Positions 1 to 9,583 of a DNA stretch of 64,000 nucleotides are shown in pieces; the first letter of the stretch is position 1; every line of letters begins with the position of its first letter. The notes beneath the pieces are model-generated. The model searched no databases. It saw nothing but the letters and a program-made list of their open reading frames with translations, and had not been told where the DNA came from. The position numbers and the translations under genes are program-made. The stretch spans positions 1 to 64,000 of the forward strand of contig JANYDE010000103.1 of assembly GCA_025359915.1 (NCBI GenBank), written 5' to 3'. The stretch is from Chamaesiphon sp. 336R_metabinner_41. Lineage in GTDB: Bacteria; Cyanobacteriota; Cyanobacteriia; Cyanobacteriales; Chamaesiphonaceae.

Positions 1-57
1 AGCATTCTCGGCATCGCTCTCCTGTTAACTGTTTTGTTAACATTCTCTGTGGGTTAA
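1..57 (+). CDS. C-terminal tail of an unidentified membrane protein (partial)
   Basis: Reading from base 1 gives 18 codons and a TAA stop at 55-57. The peptide is very hydrophobic ([14 protein letters not shown]), as expected for a final membrane helix or a tiny membrane subunit. The start lies outside the window, so no family can be given. A hairpin with a T-run downstream at 167-201 would suit its terminator. It could also be a chance open frame. Confidence 0.35.
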   Translation, partial: SILGIALLLTVLLTFSVG

Positions 58-166
58 TTGCTTATTGCCATCAACCCAAGAAGCCAGGAATCGCTATGCA
101 GCACAATTTGATCTGTTCTGCTTAACCCGAACTCACGTTAAGTAATAAGTAATAAGTTCGATAAAG

Positions 167-201
167 AAGCCCCATTAGCATTCAACTAACAGGGCTTTTT
201 T
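167..201 (+). terminator. Hairpin with T-run between the first gene and ftsH
   Basis: AAGCCC (167-172) pairs with GGGCTT (192-197), extended inside by TTAG/CTAA around a 2x2 internal loop, and TTTTTT follows at 196-201. It reads best as a terminator for the plus-strand gene. It may also serve the ftsH transcript arriving from the right, but the minus-strand T-run is poor. Confidence 0.55.
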
Positions 202-229
202 AATAATTAAATTATTAATTCAATTGCTG

Positions 230-2116
230 CTACAGCATTGGTGCAAACTGAGGCTTCTCAGGTACCACTGTGTATTCAGCGACGATTTGACGGAATTCAT
301 CACCATCGATCGTTTCTTTTTCGATTAAGATGTCTACAAGTCGATCGATTACCGAACGATTTTCACGCATGATTTGCAGTGATTCCTCGTGGCATTTATT
401 CACGATGATCCGCACTTCTTGGTCGATTTGAGCGGCTACTTCGTCGGAGTACTCAGAACGCGCACCCCAGTTACCACCGAGGAATACTTCCCCAGATTGG
501 CTTTCGAGTGAGAGCGGGCCGAGTTTGGACATCCCGAACCGTGTTACCATTTGGCGAGCCATTGAGGTAACTTGTTGCAAGTCTCCACCAGCTCCAGTTG
601 TGACTTCAGCATCACCAAAGACGACTTCTTCGGCGGCGCGTCCACCCAACGCACCGGAAATCCGCGCGCGAAGTTGGGTACGGGAGATTAGAGATTGATC
701 TTCAGAAGGAGTAAACCAGGTCAAACCAGCAGCTTGTCCGCGGGGGATCAGGGTTACTTTTTGGAGTGGGTCGTGAGCGGCGATCAGAGTAGCGACGATC
801 GCGTGCCCTACTTCATGATAAGCTATGAGACGCTTGCTCTTACCATCTACGAGCGGAGTACCTTCCATCCCTGCTACGACTCGATCGACTGCATCATCGA
901 TTTCGAGGTTGGTAATCGCATCTTTGCGACGACGTGCGGTCATAATTGCGGCTTCATTGAGCAAGTTGGCTAAGTCAGCACCACTAAAGCCAGGAGTCCG
1001 ACGAGCGATTGCTTCGAGGGAAACGCCTTCACCTAATTTCTTGTTCCGAGCGTGGACATTGAGAATTTCAATCCGTCCAGCGACATCAGGCGGATCTACC
1101 TGTACTTGTCGATCGAAACGACCGGGACGTAATAGAGCAGAGTCTAACACGTCAGGGCGGTTAGTTGCCGCAATAATAATAATCCCAGTATTACCTTCAA
1201 ACCCATCCATCTCGGTCAGCATTTGGTTTAGGGTTTGTTCTCGTTCGTCGTTCCCACCACCAATACCAGCACCGCGTTGACGACCGACTGCATCAATTTC
1301 ATCGATGAAGATGATACAAGGAGCGTTTTCCTTCGCTTTTTTGAACAAATCACGGACGCGAGACGCACCCACACCGACAAACATTTCGACGAATTCCGAA
1401 CCAGAAATACTAAAGAATGGAACGCCAGCTTCACCAGCAATCGCTTTTGCTAATAGGGTTTTACCAGTACCTGGAGGGCCGACTAATAGGACACCTTTAG
1501 GAATTTTCGCACCAACAGCAGTGAACCGCTCTGGCTGTTTAAGAAAAGTTACAACTTCTTGCAATTCTTCCTTTGCTTCCTTAATTCCGGCAACATCATC
1601 AAACATCACCCCAGTTTTGGCATCCATCTGGAACTTCGCTTTGGATTTACCAAAGTTCATCGCTTGTCCAGGGCCACCAGGCATATTATTAGAACGGCGG
1701 AATAGTAAGAACAAACCGCTGATTAATAAGGCTGGAAAAACTAAGTTACCGAGGAAACCCCAGACTGCACCATCATTCCGAATTGGATGGCTGTCAAAGG
1801 AGATATTCGAGTCTCTCAGCTTGGCAATCAATTCTGGTGAGTTCATTGGTAAATCGACACGCAGACGTTGCATCCGATTTTCTAGGTCTGGATCGATCGC
1901 TTCAACGATCGCTGTTCTACCACCATCATACAGGTCAACTGCCTTGACGCGATTTGCATCAAGATACTCTAGGAACCTACCATAGGTCATCCGAGTACTC
2001 GCTGTATTTTGACCGACTTCAGCGGTGACGGGTGTGAATGCCCCTTGCCATACAAAGAAGCCGATTACCAGAACGGGAATCGTCCACAGTGCTGCTAGTT
2101 TCCACGAGAACTTCAT
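230..2116 (-). CDS. ftsH: ATP-dependent zinc metalloprotease FtsH (FtsH2/Slr0228-like)
   Basis: This is a membrane-bound AAA+ zinc protease of the thylakoid. In cyanobacteria the FtsH2 type forms complexes with FtsH3 and removes photodamaged D1 during photosystem II repair. The 628-residue protein has an N-terminal membrane helix (about 8-26), a lumenal segment, a second helix (about 119-139), Walker A GPPGTGKT (213-220), Walker B IIFIDE (268-273), the SRH region ending in RPGRFDRQV (about 330-338) and the zinc motif HEVGH (434-438). The start MKFSW and the segment [16 protein letters not shown] closely match my recollection of Synechocystis Slr0228, so I assign the FtsH2 subtype by memory, not by alignment. 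It is monocistronic, with no partner next to it. Confidence 0.95.
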   Translation of the reverse strand: MKFSWKLAALWTIPVLVIGFFVWQGAFTPVTAEVGQNTASTRMTYGRFLEYLDANRVKAVDLYDGGRTAIVEAIDPDLENRMQRLRVDLPMNSPELIAKLRDSNISFDSHPIRNDGAVWGFLGNLVFPALLISGLFLLFRRSNNMPGGPGQAMNFGKSKAKFQMDAKTGVMFDDVAGIKEAKEELQEVVTFLKQPERFTAVGAKIPKGVLLVGPPGTGKTLLAKAIAGEAGVPFFSISGSEFVEMFVGVGASRVRDLFKKAKENAPCIIFIDEIDAVGRQRGAGIGGGNDEREQTLNQMLTEMDGFEGNTGIIIIAATNRPDVLDSALLRPGRFDRQVQVDPPDVAGRIEILNVHARNKKLGEGVSLEAIARRTPGFSGADLANLLNEAAIMTARRRKDAITNLEIDDAVDRVVAGMEGTPLVDGKSKRLIAYHEVGHAIVATLIAAHDPLQKVTLIPRGQAAGLTWFTPSEDQSLISRTQLRARISGALGGRAAEEVVFGDAEVTTGAGGDLQQVTSMARQMVTRFGMSKLGPLSLESQSGEVFLGGNWGARSEYSDEVAAQIDQEVRIIVNKCHEESLQIMRENRSVIDRLVDILIEKETIDGDEFRQIVAEYTVVPEKPQFAPML

Positions 2117-2261
2117 AAAATTTTGTGCCTTTAGTTATGGGGTGACAGGAGTCGGTTAAGAATAAATAATTCGGCTTGTCTTATATACGCTTTAAAATGT
2201 TTGAAAACATATCTTAATTAAATTTAACGTAATTCTCAGATTTCGGAAAGGGGGGGAATTA

Positions 2262-2293
2262 GGGGAAAGGGGAAAGGGGAAAGGGGAAAGGGA
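2262..2293. repeat. Purine heptamer tandem repeat (GGGGAAA x4)
   Basis: Four exact GGGGAAA units lie at 2262-2289, followed by GGGA, upstream of ftsH in the gap before the PhzF gene. The period is 7, as in the other short tandem repeats of the window. No gene overlaps it. Confidence 0.8.
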
Positions 2294-2365
2294 GGGTAAT
2301 GTAGGGTGGGCACTGCCCACCATCTAGGGTTGCGGTAATTTCACTGCTATGAATTTTGTGAATTT

Positions 2366-3256
2366 TTACAGAATAAATTCACCTTTAGCGATATTGATGA
2401 CTCTGCCGCCGATGCTGACGGGGCAATTGTCGGGGGTATAGTTGGCTCTGAGGTAGAGGAGAGAGCTTCTGCCCATTTCGATACCTTGTTCGACGGTGAT
2501 GTCGAGGTTGGGGCTACCGAAGTATTGGTATTTGGCGAGATAGGCGGCGAGACAGCCATTCGCGCTACCTGTGGCGGGATCTTCGGGGATGCCGAAACAT
2601 TCGGTGAAAACGCGGACATGGATCTGACGATGTGGATCGATCGTTTCGGGGCAGAATACGAGAATAGCTTGGGCGGGTAGATTGGCGACTGAGTGGGCGT
2701 ATAATTCTAGATTCAATTTCGCATGACTTACCGCAGCCAAATTTTTCAGCGGCACTATGATAAATGGTAAACCAGTTGAGATGGGTTCGATCGGGTAACG
2801 CGCATCAATATCAGTCGGACTTACCCCGATGACAGCAGCTAACATCTCCACATCAACAGCATCATAAAATTTCGGCTGTTGTTGGTGCATCCACAGAATA
2901 TCTACCTCACCATCCAAATAATTGAGATCCACCGGAATTTGTCCGACTTGATAATTGAGATTTACCCGCTCCACAGCATCCTTAATTATCTCCTGCTGAA
3001 TCGCAAACGCCGTCCCTAACGTCGGATGTCCCGCAAATGGCAATTCAGTCGTCGGGGTGAAAATGCGGGTATTGTAGCCCCCATTCACTGGCTCCACGGT
3101 CGTAACAAACGTTGTCTCCGAGAAATTAATCTCCCGCGCTATCTGCTGCATCTGCACATCTGTCAAATTCCCGGCATTCAGACAGACAGCGAGTTGGTTC
3201 CCCGTATATTTACCCGTCGCAAACACATCCAGAATTAAAAAAGGAATGTTGGGCAT
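2366..3256 (-). CDS. PhzF family isomerase/epimerase
   Basis: The protein has the PhzF (diaminopimelate-epimerase-like) fold signature. The N-terminal PFLILDVFATGKYTGNQLAV, the SETTFV segment with the family's conserved glutamate, the block ELPFAGHPTLGTA and the C-terminal GIPEDPATGSANG are all typical. Length (296 residues) fits the family. PhzF itself isomerises a phenazine precursor, but most members, including cyanobacterial ones, have no known substrate, and there are no phenazine genes here. I start at the ATG at 3256 because it begins the conserved domain and AGAGA lies upstream. The frame stays open to 3334, which would add 26 residues unlike the family. Confidence 0.88.
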   Translation of the reverse strand: MPNIPFLILDVFATGKYTGNQLAVCLNAGNLTDVQMQQIAREINFSETTFVTTVEPVNGGYNTRIFTPTTELPFAGHPTLGTAFAIQQEIIKDAVERVNLNYQVGQIPVDLNYLDGEVDILWMHQQQPKFYDAVDVEMLAAVIGVSPTDIDARYPIEPISTGLPFIIVPLKNLAAVSHAKLNLELYAHSVANLPAQAILVFCPETIDPHRQIHVRVFTECFGIPEDPATGSANGCLAAYLAKYQYFGSPNLDITVEQGIEMGRSSLLYLRANYTPDNCPVSIGGRVINIAKGEFIL

Positions 3257-3443
3257 AGTAATCTCTTGCAATAGTATAAAAATATTAGTAATTATCGTAG
3301 ATCTAGGGCGGGCACAGTAATAGTATCTATGCATTTGTGTCAGGCAGTTAGCTTGCCCCCTCCCCGCATCTTCGGGCAGGGTTAGGGTGGGGTAACGATC
3401 TACGCAACAACATTCTCAAAGTCCAGTTAGTTTAGTTATTGAA

Positions 3444-4658
3444 ATGGGCAACCTAAAATATATACATGCCAATAACCAGATGAATACCTATTCCATCCTA
3501 ATTGTTGATGATGAACCCGATAACTTCGACGTGATTCAATCACTTCTGCCCGCTGAAAACTATAAATTACACTATGCCATTAACGGCGAACAGGCGATCG
3601 CTTCACTGGATAAATTCGACCCCGATGTGATCTTGTTGGATGTGATGATGCCTGGTCTGAATGGATTTGAGGTATGTAAGCAGATCAAGGCAATGTCCAA
3701 ATGGCAATATGTGCCGATCGTCATGGTTACAGCCTTATCTAGCAAAGAAGACTTGTCACGCTGTCTAGAAGCAGGTGCCGATGATTTTGTCAACAAGCCT
3801 GTAAATGGGATCGAGCTACGTGCCAGAGTCAAATCGATGCTGCGGATCAAAAAGCAACACGATCGGATTCAATCTTTCTCCAAACTGCAACGGCACAACA
3901 TTCATTCTTTATCAACTAATTTGAATGAGATTCGCTTAGATTTGGCTGCGGAGTTTTCCACTGAATTTGATTATCCTTTAGATATCATCTTGGAGACCAC
4001 CGAGCATCTGACCAAGAATATCGATCAGCTAAGTTCAGCAGCTATTCTGCATATTTTAGGACAAAATAATCGATCTACACTGCAATTGCGTAAATTGATG
4101 CAGAAATTCTGGTTCTATCTCCACCTGGTAGTTGAAAAACCAGTATCTAATTATGACGATCCTTCAATCCCTAAATCGATCGTCGAGGACAGCTTGCTCG
4201 AACGGTTTCGAGGATTGGCAAGACCTAGCAATATAATTTGTGAAATTGAGGATGCAAAATTAGCTGTAGATCATCATCATTTTCAGTGGATCTGTAATGA
4301 GTTGATAGAATATGTAATTGGCAATGCCAAGCCGGATATTCGGATCAGAGTTTATGGCGAAATTATCGACGATATCTTCCATTTCTCGCTATCAACTTAT
4401 CCACAAGATGGATCGAATAGCTCGATCGCCGAAATGACAAAATCGGTTCAAATGAGTTCATCAACATATGAAGAGCGAGAATTAAAAATCGGTCTAAAAA
4501 TTGTGAAGAAGCTTGTCAACAACTATGATGGCATATTTTTATTGTCTAGTTCTGACGAAGACGAAACTACCGTTTATTTAACTTTACCCCTGGTACCAGA
4601 GCGGTTGCCGATCTCTGGATCGCAGTTAAAAATACCCACAATTTCCGCTCACAATTGA
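3444..4658 (+). CDS. Response regulator fused to a degenerate histidine-kinase-like module
   Basis: Residues 17-135 form a receiver domain with the acidic pair DD (22-23), phosphoacceptor D66 in VILLDVMMPG, and the conserved lysine in NKP (118). The rest resembles a kinase: a helical region around residue 175 looks like a dimerisation box, but the position of the H-box histidine reads STEFDYPL instead of SHELRTPL. After that comes an ATPase-like part with an N-box-like NELIEYVIGNA and a final LKIGLKIVKKLV segment. The phosphoacceptor histidine is therefore absent. It probably receives phosphate and gives an output by protein contact. ATG 3444 is used; ATG 3480 (MNTYSILIVDDE) is equally possible because neither has a clear ribosome site. 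Confidence 0.8.
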   Translation: MGNLKYIHANNQMNTYSILIVDDEPDNFDVIQSLLPAENYKLHYAINGEQAIASLDKFDPDVILLDVMMPGLNGFEVCKQIKAMSKWQYVPIVMVTALSSKEDLSRCLEAGADDFVNKPVNGIELRARVKSMLRIKKQHDRIQSFSKLQRHNIHSLSTNLNEIRLDLAAEFSTEFDYPLDIILETTEHLTKNIDQLSSAAILHILGQNNRSTLQLRKLMQKFWFYLHLVVEKPVSNYDDPSIPKSIVEDSLLERFRGLARPSNIICEIEDAKLAVDHHHFQWICNELIEYVIGNAKPDIRIRVYGEIIDDIFHFSLSTYPQDGSNSSIAEMTKSVQMSSSTYEERELKIGLKIVKKLVNNYDGIFLLSSSDEDETTVYLTLPLVPERLPISGSQLKIPTISAHN

Positions 4659-4670
4659 GATCGGTTTGAA

Positions 4671-4901
4671 GCTACGGTGTATACACAAGTCTGTTGGAGA
4701 TGATGCGTAGATCTATACCCCACCCTAGCCCTCCCCTTTCCAAGGGGAGGGGATAAGAGTCCCACTTTTCAAGGGGAAATTCATCTCATCCCAAATTGAA
4801 GATAGTCAACGATAAATTAGCTCCTCCCCGCATCTTCGGGGAGGTTGGGTGGGGTATAGATCTCCGCATCCACTCAAACTGACTTGTGTATACACCGTAG
4901 C
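4671..4901. mobile_element. MITE-like element with 55-bp imperfect inverted ends
   Basis: The left end (4671-4725, beginning GCTACGGTGTATACACAAGT) is the reverse complement of the right end (4847-4901) with about five mismatches in 55. Between the ends lie two short hairpins (GGGGAGGG/CCCTCCCC near 4731-4752 and CCCCG-CATCTT-CGGGG near 4827-4842). There is no coding capacity. A partial relative of the right half lies at about 3350-3410. I see no clear target-site duplication. Confidence 0.6.
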
Positions 4902-4931
4902 CCAGAAGTCGGGGGTATTTCTGTAAATAGC

Positions 4932-6122
4932 CTAAGGAATAACCCGAATTGCCATCGCCTGAGCAGCCACATGACCGCGATTGGCGGGAATATCCCGAAT
5001 GACATTACCTTGAGGCACTGCTAAATGACTCACACTATTAGCTGGGAGTTCATAGCCGCCCAAACAATTGCCCTCAGTCCAGACAGCCAACCTGTCGTAA
5101 TCCAACACCCACCAGTTTGGTACCTCAATCTGGGAGGTACCAGGGATAACATTAAAGATCGAAGTCCGATAGATGGCTTCATAGCCACCGCGCCCATCTG
5201 GACGGACAATCGCAATTCGAGCACGTCCAGGTGCTACCCATTTTGTTTCAATTGTTCGCACTCGACCGAAAGTTAAGGGGTGATGAAGATCGATGTAGAA
5301 AAAACCACCAGGTAAGGGTTGGGCTTCTTTCTGGAGCGGATTACCACCTTGAGACTGAGGGGGTGCAGGTTCTAGCCCCAAATTCACCATCTTATTTGCC
5401 ATGTATGAGGCAAATACTGCATGTCCCAAATTATTCATGTGCAAACCATCAGCCGAATAATCCGGCAGATCTGACAATGGGAAGGCTTCATTTCCGGCCT
5501 CAACTAAATAACCACCGATTTTATTAGTAGTTTCTACTAATACTCGATCGTAATCTTTGCGCCGATCGAGTGTACCTTGATTGGGCTGGGATGTACTGAT
5601 AATCAGTTGATGTGGCTCAAATTCCTTCGCCATATCAGTCAGCATCTTGGTCAAATCCCCGCTGTAGGTACCCCGCTGCTGGGCAGTTCCCACCGGAACT
5701 CGTTGAAACGCATCATTGACACCATAGAGCAATACTACTCGATCGGGTTTTCGGGACAAAACATTTTTGCGCCACCGTTCAATCGCTGATGGAACTGTTG
5801 CTAGTTGTGGAGTATTTCGCAGCGCAGTCGATACTGTCGAGCCAGACAGTCCTTCATTAATCTCTTCCCAACCCAGATAGCGGGATAGCAATGTCGTCCA
5901 CCGCCTGTCGCCTCTGGTTGTCCCAAATCCAACGGTACTACTAGAACCGAAGAAGACAACTTTTGGCAACTTTTTGATTGGAGATTGAGGATCTGTAGCT
6001 TTGATTGACACGGTTGGTGGTGGTGATGAGTTGGCAATGAGTGGCTGTGTATTCAAAATACAATAACCAATACTTACCAACCCTAGTAGATGCCCGAAAA
6101 TGGATTTAGCGTGATTTACCAT
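4932..6122 (-). CDS. SGNH/GDSL-family hydrolase, membrane-anchored
   Basis: A likely secreted or anchored esterase/acetylhydrolase. After an N-terminal hydrophobic segment (IFGHLLGLVSIGYCIL) and a proline-rich linker come the SGNH blocks in order: FFGSSSTVGFG with the nucleophile serine, NEGLSGS with the oxyanion glycine, GVND with the asparagine, and DGLHMNNLGH carrying the Asp-His pair. The C-terminal third (about 140 residues) is an extra beta-rich part I do not recognise. I start at ATG 6122, which overlaps the end of the DUF3131 gene by 17 bases; the longer frame begins with TTG at 6152. The overlap implies translational coupling, and the pair probably acts on the same envelope polysaccharide. 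Confidence 0.82.
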   Translation of the reverse strand: MVNHAKSIFGHLLGLVSIGYCILNTQPLIANSSPPPTVSIKATDPQSPIKKLPKVVFFGSSSTVGFGTTRGDRRWTTLLSRYLGWEEINEGLSGSTVSTALRNTPQLATVPSAIERWRKNVLSRKPDRVVLLYGVNDAFQRVPVGTAQQRGTYSGDLTKMLTDMAKEFEPHQLIISTSQPNQGTLDRRKDYDRVLVETTNKIGGYLVEAGNEAFPLSDLPDYSADGLHMNNLGHAVFASYMANKMVNLGLEPAPPQSQGGNPLQKEAQPLPGGFFYIDLHHPLTFGRVRTIETKWVAPGRARIAIVRPDGRGGYEAIYRTSIFNVIPGTSQIEVPNWWVLDYDRLAVWTEGNCLGGYELPANSVSHLAVPQGNVIRDIPANRGHVAAQAMAIRVIP

Positions 6123-7392
6123 GTGCCCAATCTGCGATCGAATTTGAACCAATATGACTATAGAGGATTGCTTCTAATATTTGACCATTAGTATTTAAAG
6201 TCAGCGATCTATTAATGTCTTGCGTGCTCTCATAGACCCCGCCAAACACACCCCGATCGGGGTCTGCCAGCCACCGCAAGCCTTTGTAATTGCGTTCGGT
6301 ATACCGATTGCGGAATAACATCTGCCAAGACACCGCCGTCTTGGTGCTGCTGGTGCTAAATTTATCACTATCCTGACCGGATGGATTCATCGTTTTCCAA
6401 TTTTTACCATCGACGTGGACATTGTTATAGACAAACCAGGGGGCGCGATCGAGATTATCCTCAGACCAGGCGGTAAAGTGTCCAGTAGCCTGAGCGCGGC
6501 GGGTTTGAGCTTGCAATACTCGTCCGGCATATTCAGCAGGTAATGCCTTAAATCCGGTTTCTAATCCATCTAAAACATAGGGTTCGCTGGTGACATAGTT
6601 ATGATAGCTGGTGCGGGTATCAGCCGGAATCTGGACTCCCATCACATCCACATTTTGCTCGTGTGCTTTGGGATTGAGGGCATTTTTGGCGACGACACCT
6701 AATTTTGTCAGTCCATAAGCGGCATACTGTTCGTAACCCAATCGCCCTTCTTGATTCCACTCTTCTTTACCCTGATTAATATGGGCACCCATTAGATTTC
6801 CCTCACTTTCGAGTCGGGTGAGTTTCCATTTCGCAGTGACTGCATTACAGGCTGCTTGGTGTTGGGGATAGCGATGAGCGATAATATCTAGCCACAGAGC
6901 TAATCTCCCTAGATCGATCGCCGAGAAGCCGATTTCTTCGATTTTATCCAATTTACCATAGCTCACAGGTTGCAGTGTGGCAGCATTGTAGGCTTTATTT
7001 GGCAGTTCGCCTTTATACAATGGCAGTTTAGCCAGTGAAACCAGTACTTGAGCCATCCAGCGATCAAATTCTGCCGCTGAGAGCAAATCTAATTCCCGCG
7101 CCGCTGTCATGCCTGCAAACTGACTGGCAACATCCCACATCGTTGTCGCTGGAAATTTGGCAGCCGAAGATACAAATCCAGTCGGTAGTCGATTAGTCTC
7201 AAAGTATTTCCAAGCATTACGGGCAAGTTGAAGGTCTTCACCAGTGAGCGGTACACTGCGGTGTACGGGGACTGGCAATACACTAGTCTCCTGCCAAGTT
7301 AGCAGTTGGGTTACGCCCAAACCAGTTAAACCAATCGCGAGACAAATCGCCGCTTGCCAGCGTGTATTAAATGAATGAGGTATAGTTTGCAT
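6106..7392 (-). CDS. DUF3131 domain protein
   Basis: This 428-residue protein has an N-terminal membrane helix (AAICLAIGLTGLGVTQLL) followed by a DUF3131-type region: ARNAWKYFETNRLPTGFVSS, TTMWDVASQFAGMTAARELDLLS and the later GGVYESTQDINRSLTLNTNGQILE. Such proteins look like alpha/alpha-barrel glycoside-processing enzymes and often sit near polysaccharide genes, but no reaction is established. It is co-transcribed with the overlapping SGNH hydrolase downstream. The family call is by recognition, not a search. Confidence 0.8.
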   Translation of the reverse strand: MQTIPHSFNTRWQAAICLAIGLTGLGVTQLLTWQETSVLPVPVHRSVPLTGEDLQLARNAWKYFETNRLPTGFVSSAAKFPATTMWDVASQFAGMTAARELDLLSAAEFDRWMAQVLVSLAKLPLYKGELPNKAYNAATLQPVSYGKLDKIEEIGFSAIDLGRLALWLDIIAHRYPQHQAACNAVTAKWKLTRLESEGNLMGAHINQGKEEWNQEGRLGYEQYAAYGLTKLGVVAKNALNPKAHEQNVDVMGVQIPADTRTSYHNYVTSEPYVLDGLETGFKALPAEYAGRVLQAQTRRAQATGHFTAWSEDNLDRAPWFVYNNVHVDGKNWKTMNPSGQDSDKFSTSSTKTAVSWQMLFRNRYTERNYKGLRWLADPDRGVFGGVYESTQDINRSLTLNTNGQILEAILYSHIGSNSIADWAHGKSR

Positions 7393-7422
7393 GGGAGTTA
7401 GGGGTTGAGGTGATTTGCATTG

Positions 7423-7683
7423 TTAGCGATGCTGTTGTGAGATTTCTGCTGGTTGAATAACTCCAAATTTCTGAATTTTTTGGGTGTAATTGCTCAGAAT
7501 CAAAATTGAGTCATCCTCATCTTCGATCGTAATGGTGAGTCGATCGCCACCAGCTTGGGCGGAGCAAACAATATCATTATTGCCATCTAGTCCAGCAGAG
7601 AGAATTGACTCGATACAATTGCTACAAGCTTCGTTAATGATATTGAGCAATTGAGGATACATTTCAGGCGAGATTGATTGCAT
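7423..7683 (-). CDS. Hypothetical small protein
   Basis: An acidic protein of about 86 residues (MQSISPEMYPQLLNIINEAC...) with two nearby cysteines (EACSNCIES) and an acidic patch (IEDEDDS). I do not recognise a family. It lies 30 bases upstream of the DUF3131 gene on the same strand and may be the first gene of that operon. A GTG at 7692 would add three residues; AGGA upstream could serve either start. Confidence 0.55.
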   Translation of the reverse strand: MQSISPEMYPQLLNIINEACSNCIESILSAGLDGNNDIVCSAQAGGDRLTITIEDEDDSILILSNYTQKIQKFGVIQPAEISQQHR

Positions 7684-7759
7684 TTTATCCACATGTCCTA
7701 TAGTATTTCATTAGTCTCGATCGATAAAAAAGAAAAAGCTAGCACGATATAGTTGAATT

Positions 7760-8149
7760 TTAGATATTCACAAGATCGACTGAATTCAGGGAAGTAATGT
7801 TGTTAGATAAATTGATGTAGATAGCGATCATTACATCTGGATCGAGAATCTTTAAATCACGATCTAGAATATGTTTGTTTTTGCTAACTAGACTTATATG
7901 CTGCTGCTGAAATACAATCGTGGGTGGATATAGACAACATCGGTTGTATGGGCTATGCAGACCATATTGACCACCATAGATACCATGTTCATAGTGGATA
8001 CTATTGATATTATGTTTATTTCCATATGTCCTCATATTGATAATCGAGTTTGGATCGCAGCGATCGCTAGACAGTAGCCCTAGGAAATGACCATTCTGTG
8101 CATATAGCTCTAGTTGTCGATCGAGTGAAATTAGATCTGGAAGATTCAT
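7760..8149 (-). CDS. Hypothetical protein with Gly/Tyr-rich repeat-like core
   Basis: A 129-residue protein. The middle contains YEHGIYGGQYGLHSPYNRCC and then PPTIVF. This resembles small bacterial proteins with the pattern IYNEYGxYGSxYSxxSxYNPYxxxPPxIV, sometimes called four-fold beta-flower proteins. The resemblance is from memory. No signal peptide or membrane helix is visible. The function is unknown. Confidence 0.55.
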   Translation of the reverse strand: MNLPDLISLDRQLELYAQNGHFLGLLSSDRCDPNSIINMRTYGNKHNINSIHYEHGIYGGQYGLHSPYNRCCLYPPTIVFQQQHISLVSKNKHILDRDLKILDPDVMIAIYINLSNNITSLNSVDLVNI

Positions 8150-8291
8150 ACAACTTCACCCATTTCTATAAATCTAATTTCCCTTGTTTAATTTATGCCG
8201 AATTCACGATTGAATTAGTGTGATGTGGATGTCGATCGAGCGTGATTCGCGATCGTTCATTCACATTCCTGTCGAAGTTGTGTGTTAAGTT

Positions 8292-9491
8292 TTATCTCGG
8301 AATAATCTTAAACAAAATTTCTTTTTTGACCATGAACCAACATAAGCCAATCGCGATCGCTTGAGCCAAGCTCACCAGCCAAGTACTCCCCTGAATTAAA
8401 CCTGGAATCATAAACCAGATTAAAGTCAGCGGCACATGAATAATATAGACATACAGCGAATTTTGACCTAACGGAATCAATACATTACCCAATGTTTTGG
8501 ATAAGGGAATCCAGAAAAAATCAACAGCCATAAACATCAGCGAAAATAGCCCCAGTAAAGTCACTAACCGAATTGGGCCATTGATACTACGATCGGTCAA
8601 CCGCAGCCACAAGGCGCGATCTTGCACCCCTGTCGGCCACGTTCCTAGTTGTAAGTCAAAATGAGCCGCAACCAGAGCAGTAGCAACAATTGCCCCCATC
8701 CCCAGTATTAGTGGCACTTTCGGCAATCGGTTCCATGTTTTAGCTAGCTTATTTTTGTGATAACCAGCCGCAACACCATGCACGTACAGGATTTGCCAAG
8801 TACTAAACACAAAATAAGGATGAGCGCGATCTAATGGTTGAAAACTAAACGAATAGGGATGTACCTGTTGAATCCACCACAATGTCCAGGAAGCAGTCAA
8901 TAGGGGTAGCAAAAGTCCCCGCCGCAGCAACCAAAATATGGCGGGAGAAGCTAATAAACACAACACATATAGTTGCAAAATATCAACAATCGGCGGGGCT
9001 AAATGGAGAGTACCCGCAGCTAGCAAAATCTGCCACCAGTCGCCAGGAGATCGATCAAAACTAGGTCTAGTCATCCCAGGGGCAACAGTACTGAGCAATC
9101 CCAAACCAGCAATCAGAATAAAGCTTGTAATATACAATATCTTTGCTCGTTCTAGCAATTTCTGCATCGCTGAATTCAAGCCAATCTTATCAATTCGTTG
9201 TAAGGTCACAAATCCCAATACAAAGCCAGACAAAAACACAAATCCTTCCGCCGAACTTGCATAGATATGTCCCTGAGTAATATTATTAAAATAAGATCGA
9301 CATTCTAAATGATTAACGACCATTGACACGATCGCGACACCTCGGAGTAGATCGATTCGTAGATCTCTTTTTCCATAGAATTCAGGATCGTACCGCCATA
9401 AATTCCGGCGTTTAGTAGTTACTGAATCTAGCTGCTCAGGCTCAGAGGCTACATCAACAGGCGATTCAACTGGTGGGGGGATAATCGACAT
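8292..9491 (-). CDS. OpgC-family membrane acyltransferase-like protein
   Basis: A polytopic membrane protein of 399 residues with about ten hydrophobic segments. The N-terminal block RDLRIDLLRGVAIVSMVVNHLE and the SAEGFVFLSGFVLGFVT motif are characteristic of the OpgC/acyltransferase-3 group. OpgC succinylates osmoregulated periplasmic glucans; related proteins acylate other surface glycans. No glucan synthase genes are in the window, so the substrate is unknown. The nearby SGNH hydrolase and DUF3131 genes fit an envelope-polysaccharide theme. The start ATG at 9491 gives an extra proline-rich cytoplasmic leader. Confidence 0.82.
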   Translation of the reverse strand: MSIIPPPVESPVDVASEPEQLDSVTTKRRNLWRYDPEFYGKRDLRIDLLRGVAIVSMVVNHLECRSYFNNITQGHIYASSAEGFVFLSGFVLGFVTLQRIDKIGLNSAMQKLLERAKILYITSFILIAGLGLLSTVAPGMTRPSFDRSPGDWWQILLAAGTLHLAPPIVDILQLYVLCLLASPAIFWLLRRGLLLPLLTASWTLWWIQQVHPYSFSFQPLDRAHPYFVFSTWQILYVHGVAAGYHKNKLAKTWNRLPKVPLILGMGAIVATALVAAHFDLQLGTWPTGVQDRALWLRLTDRSINGPIRLVTLLGLFSLMFMAVDFFWIPLSKTLGNVLIPLGQNSLYVYIIHVPLTLIWFMIPGLIQGSTWLVSLAQAIAIGLCWFMVKKEILFKIIPR

Positions 9492-9583
9492 AGCATATAT
9501 AATAATTTTGTCAAAGGAGATCTTGCTATCTTAGTAGTACCCATTAATGTCTGAAAAATCCCATTAGTCAGCAAGTAATTTAT

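Noticed and set aside
2240-2340. Purine-rich stretch considered as a G-quadruplex or replication origin
   Set aside because: The heptamer tandem pattern explains it, and no DnaA boxes or dnaA/dnaN genes are near.
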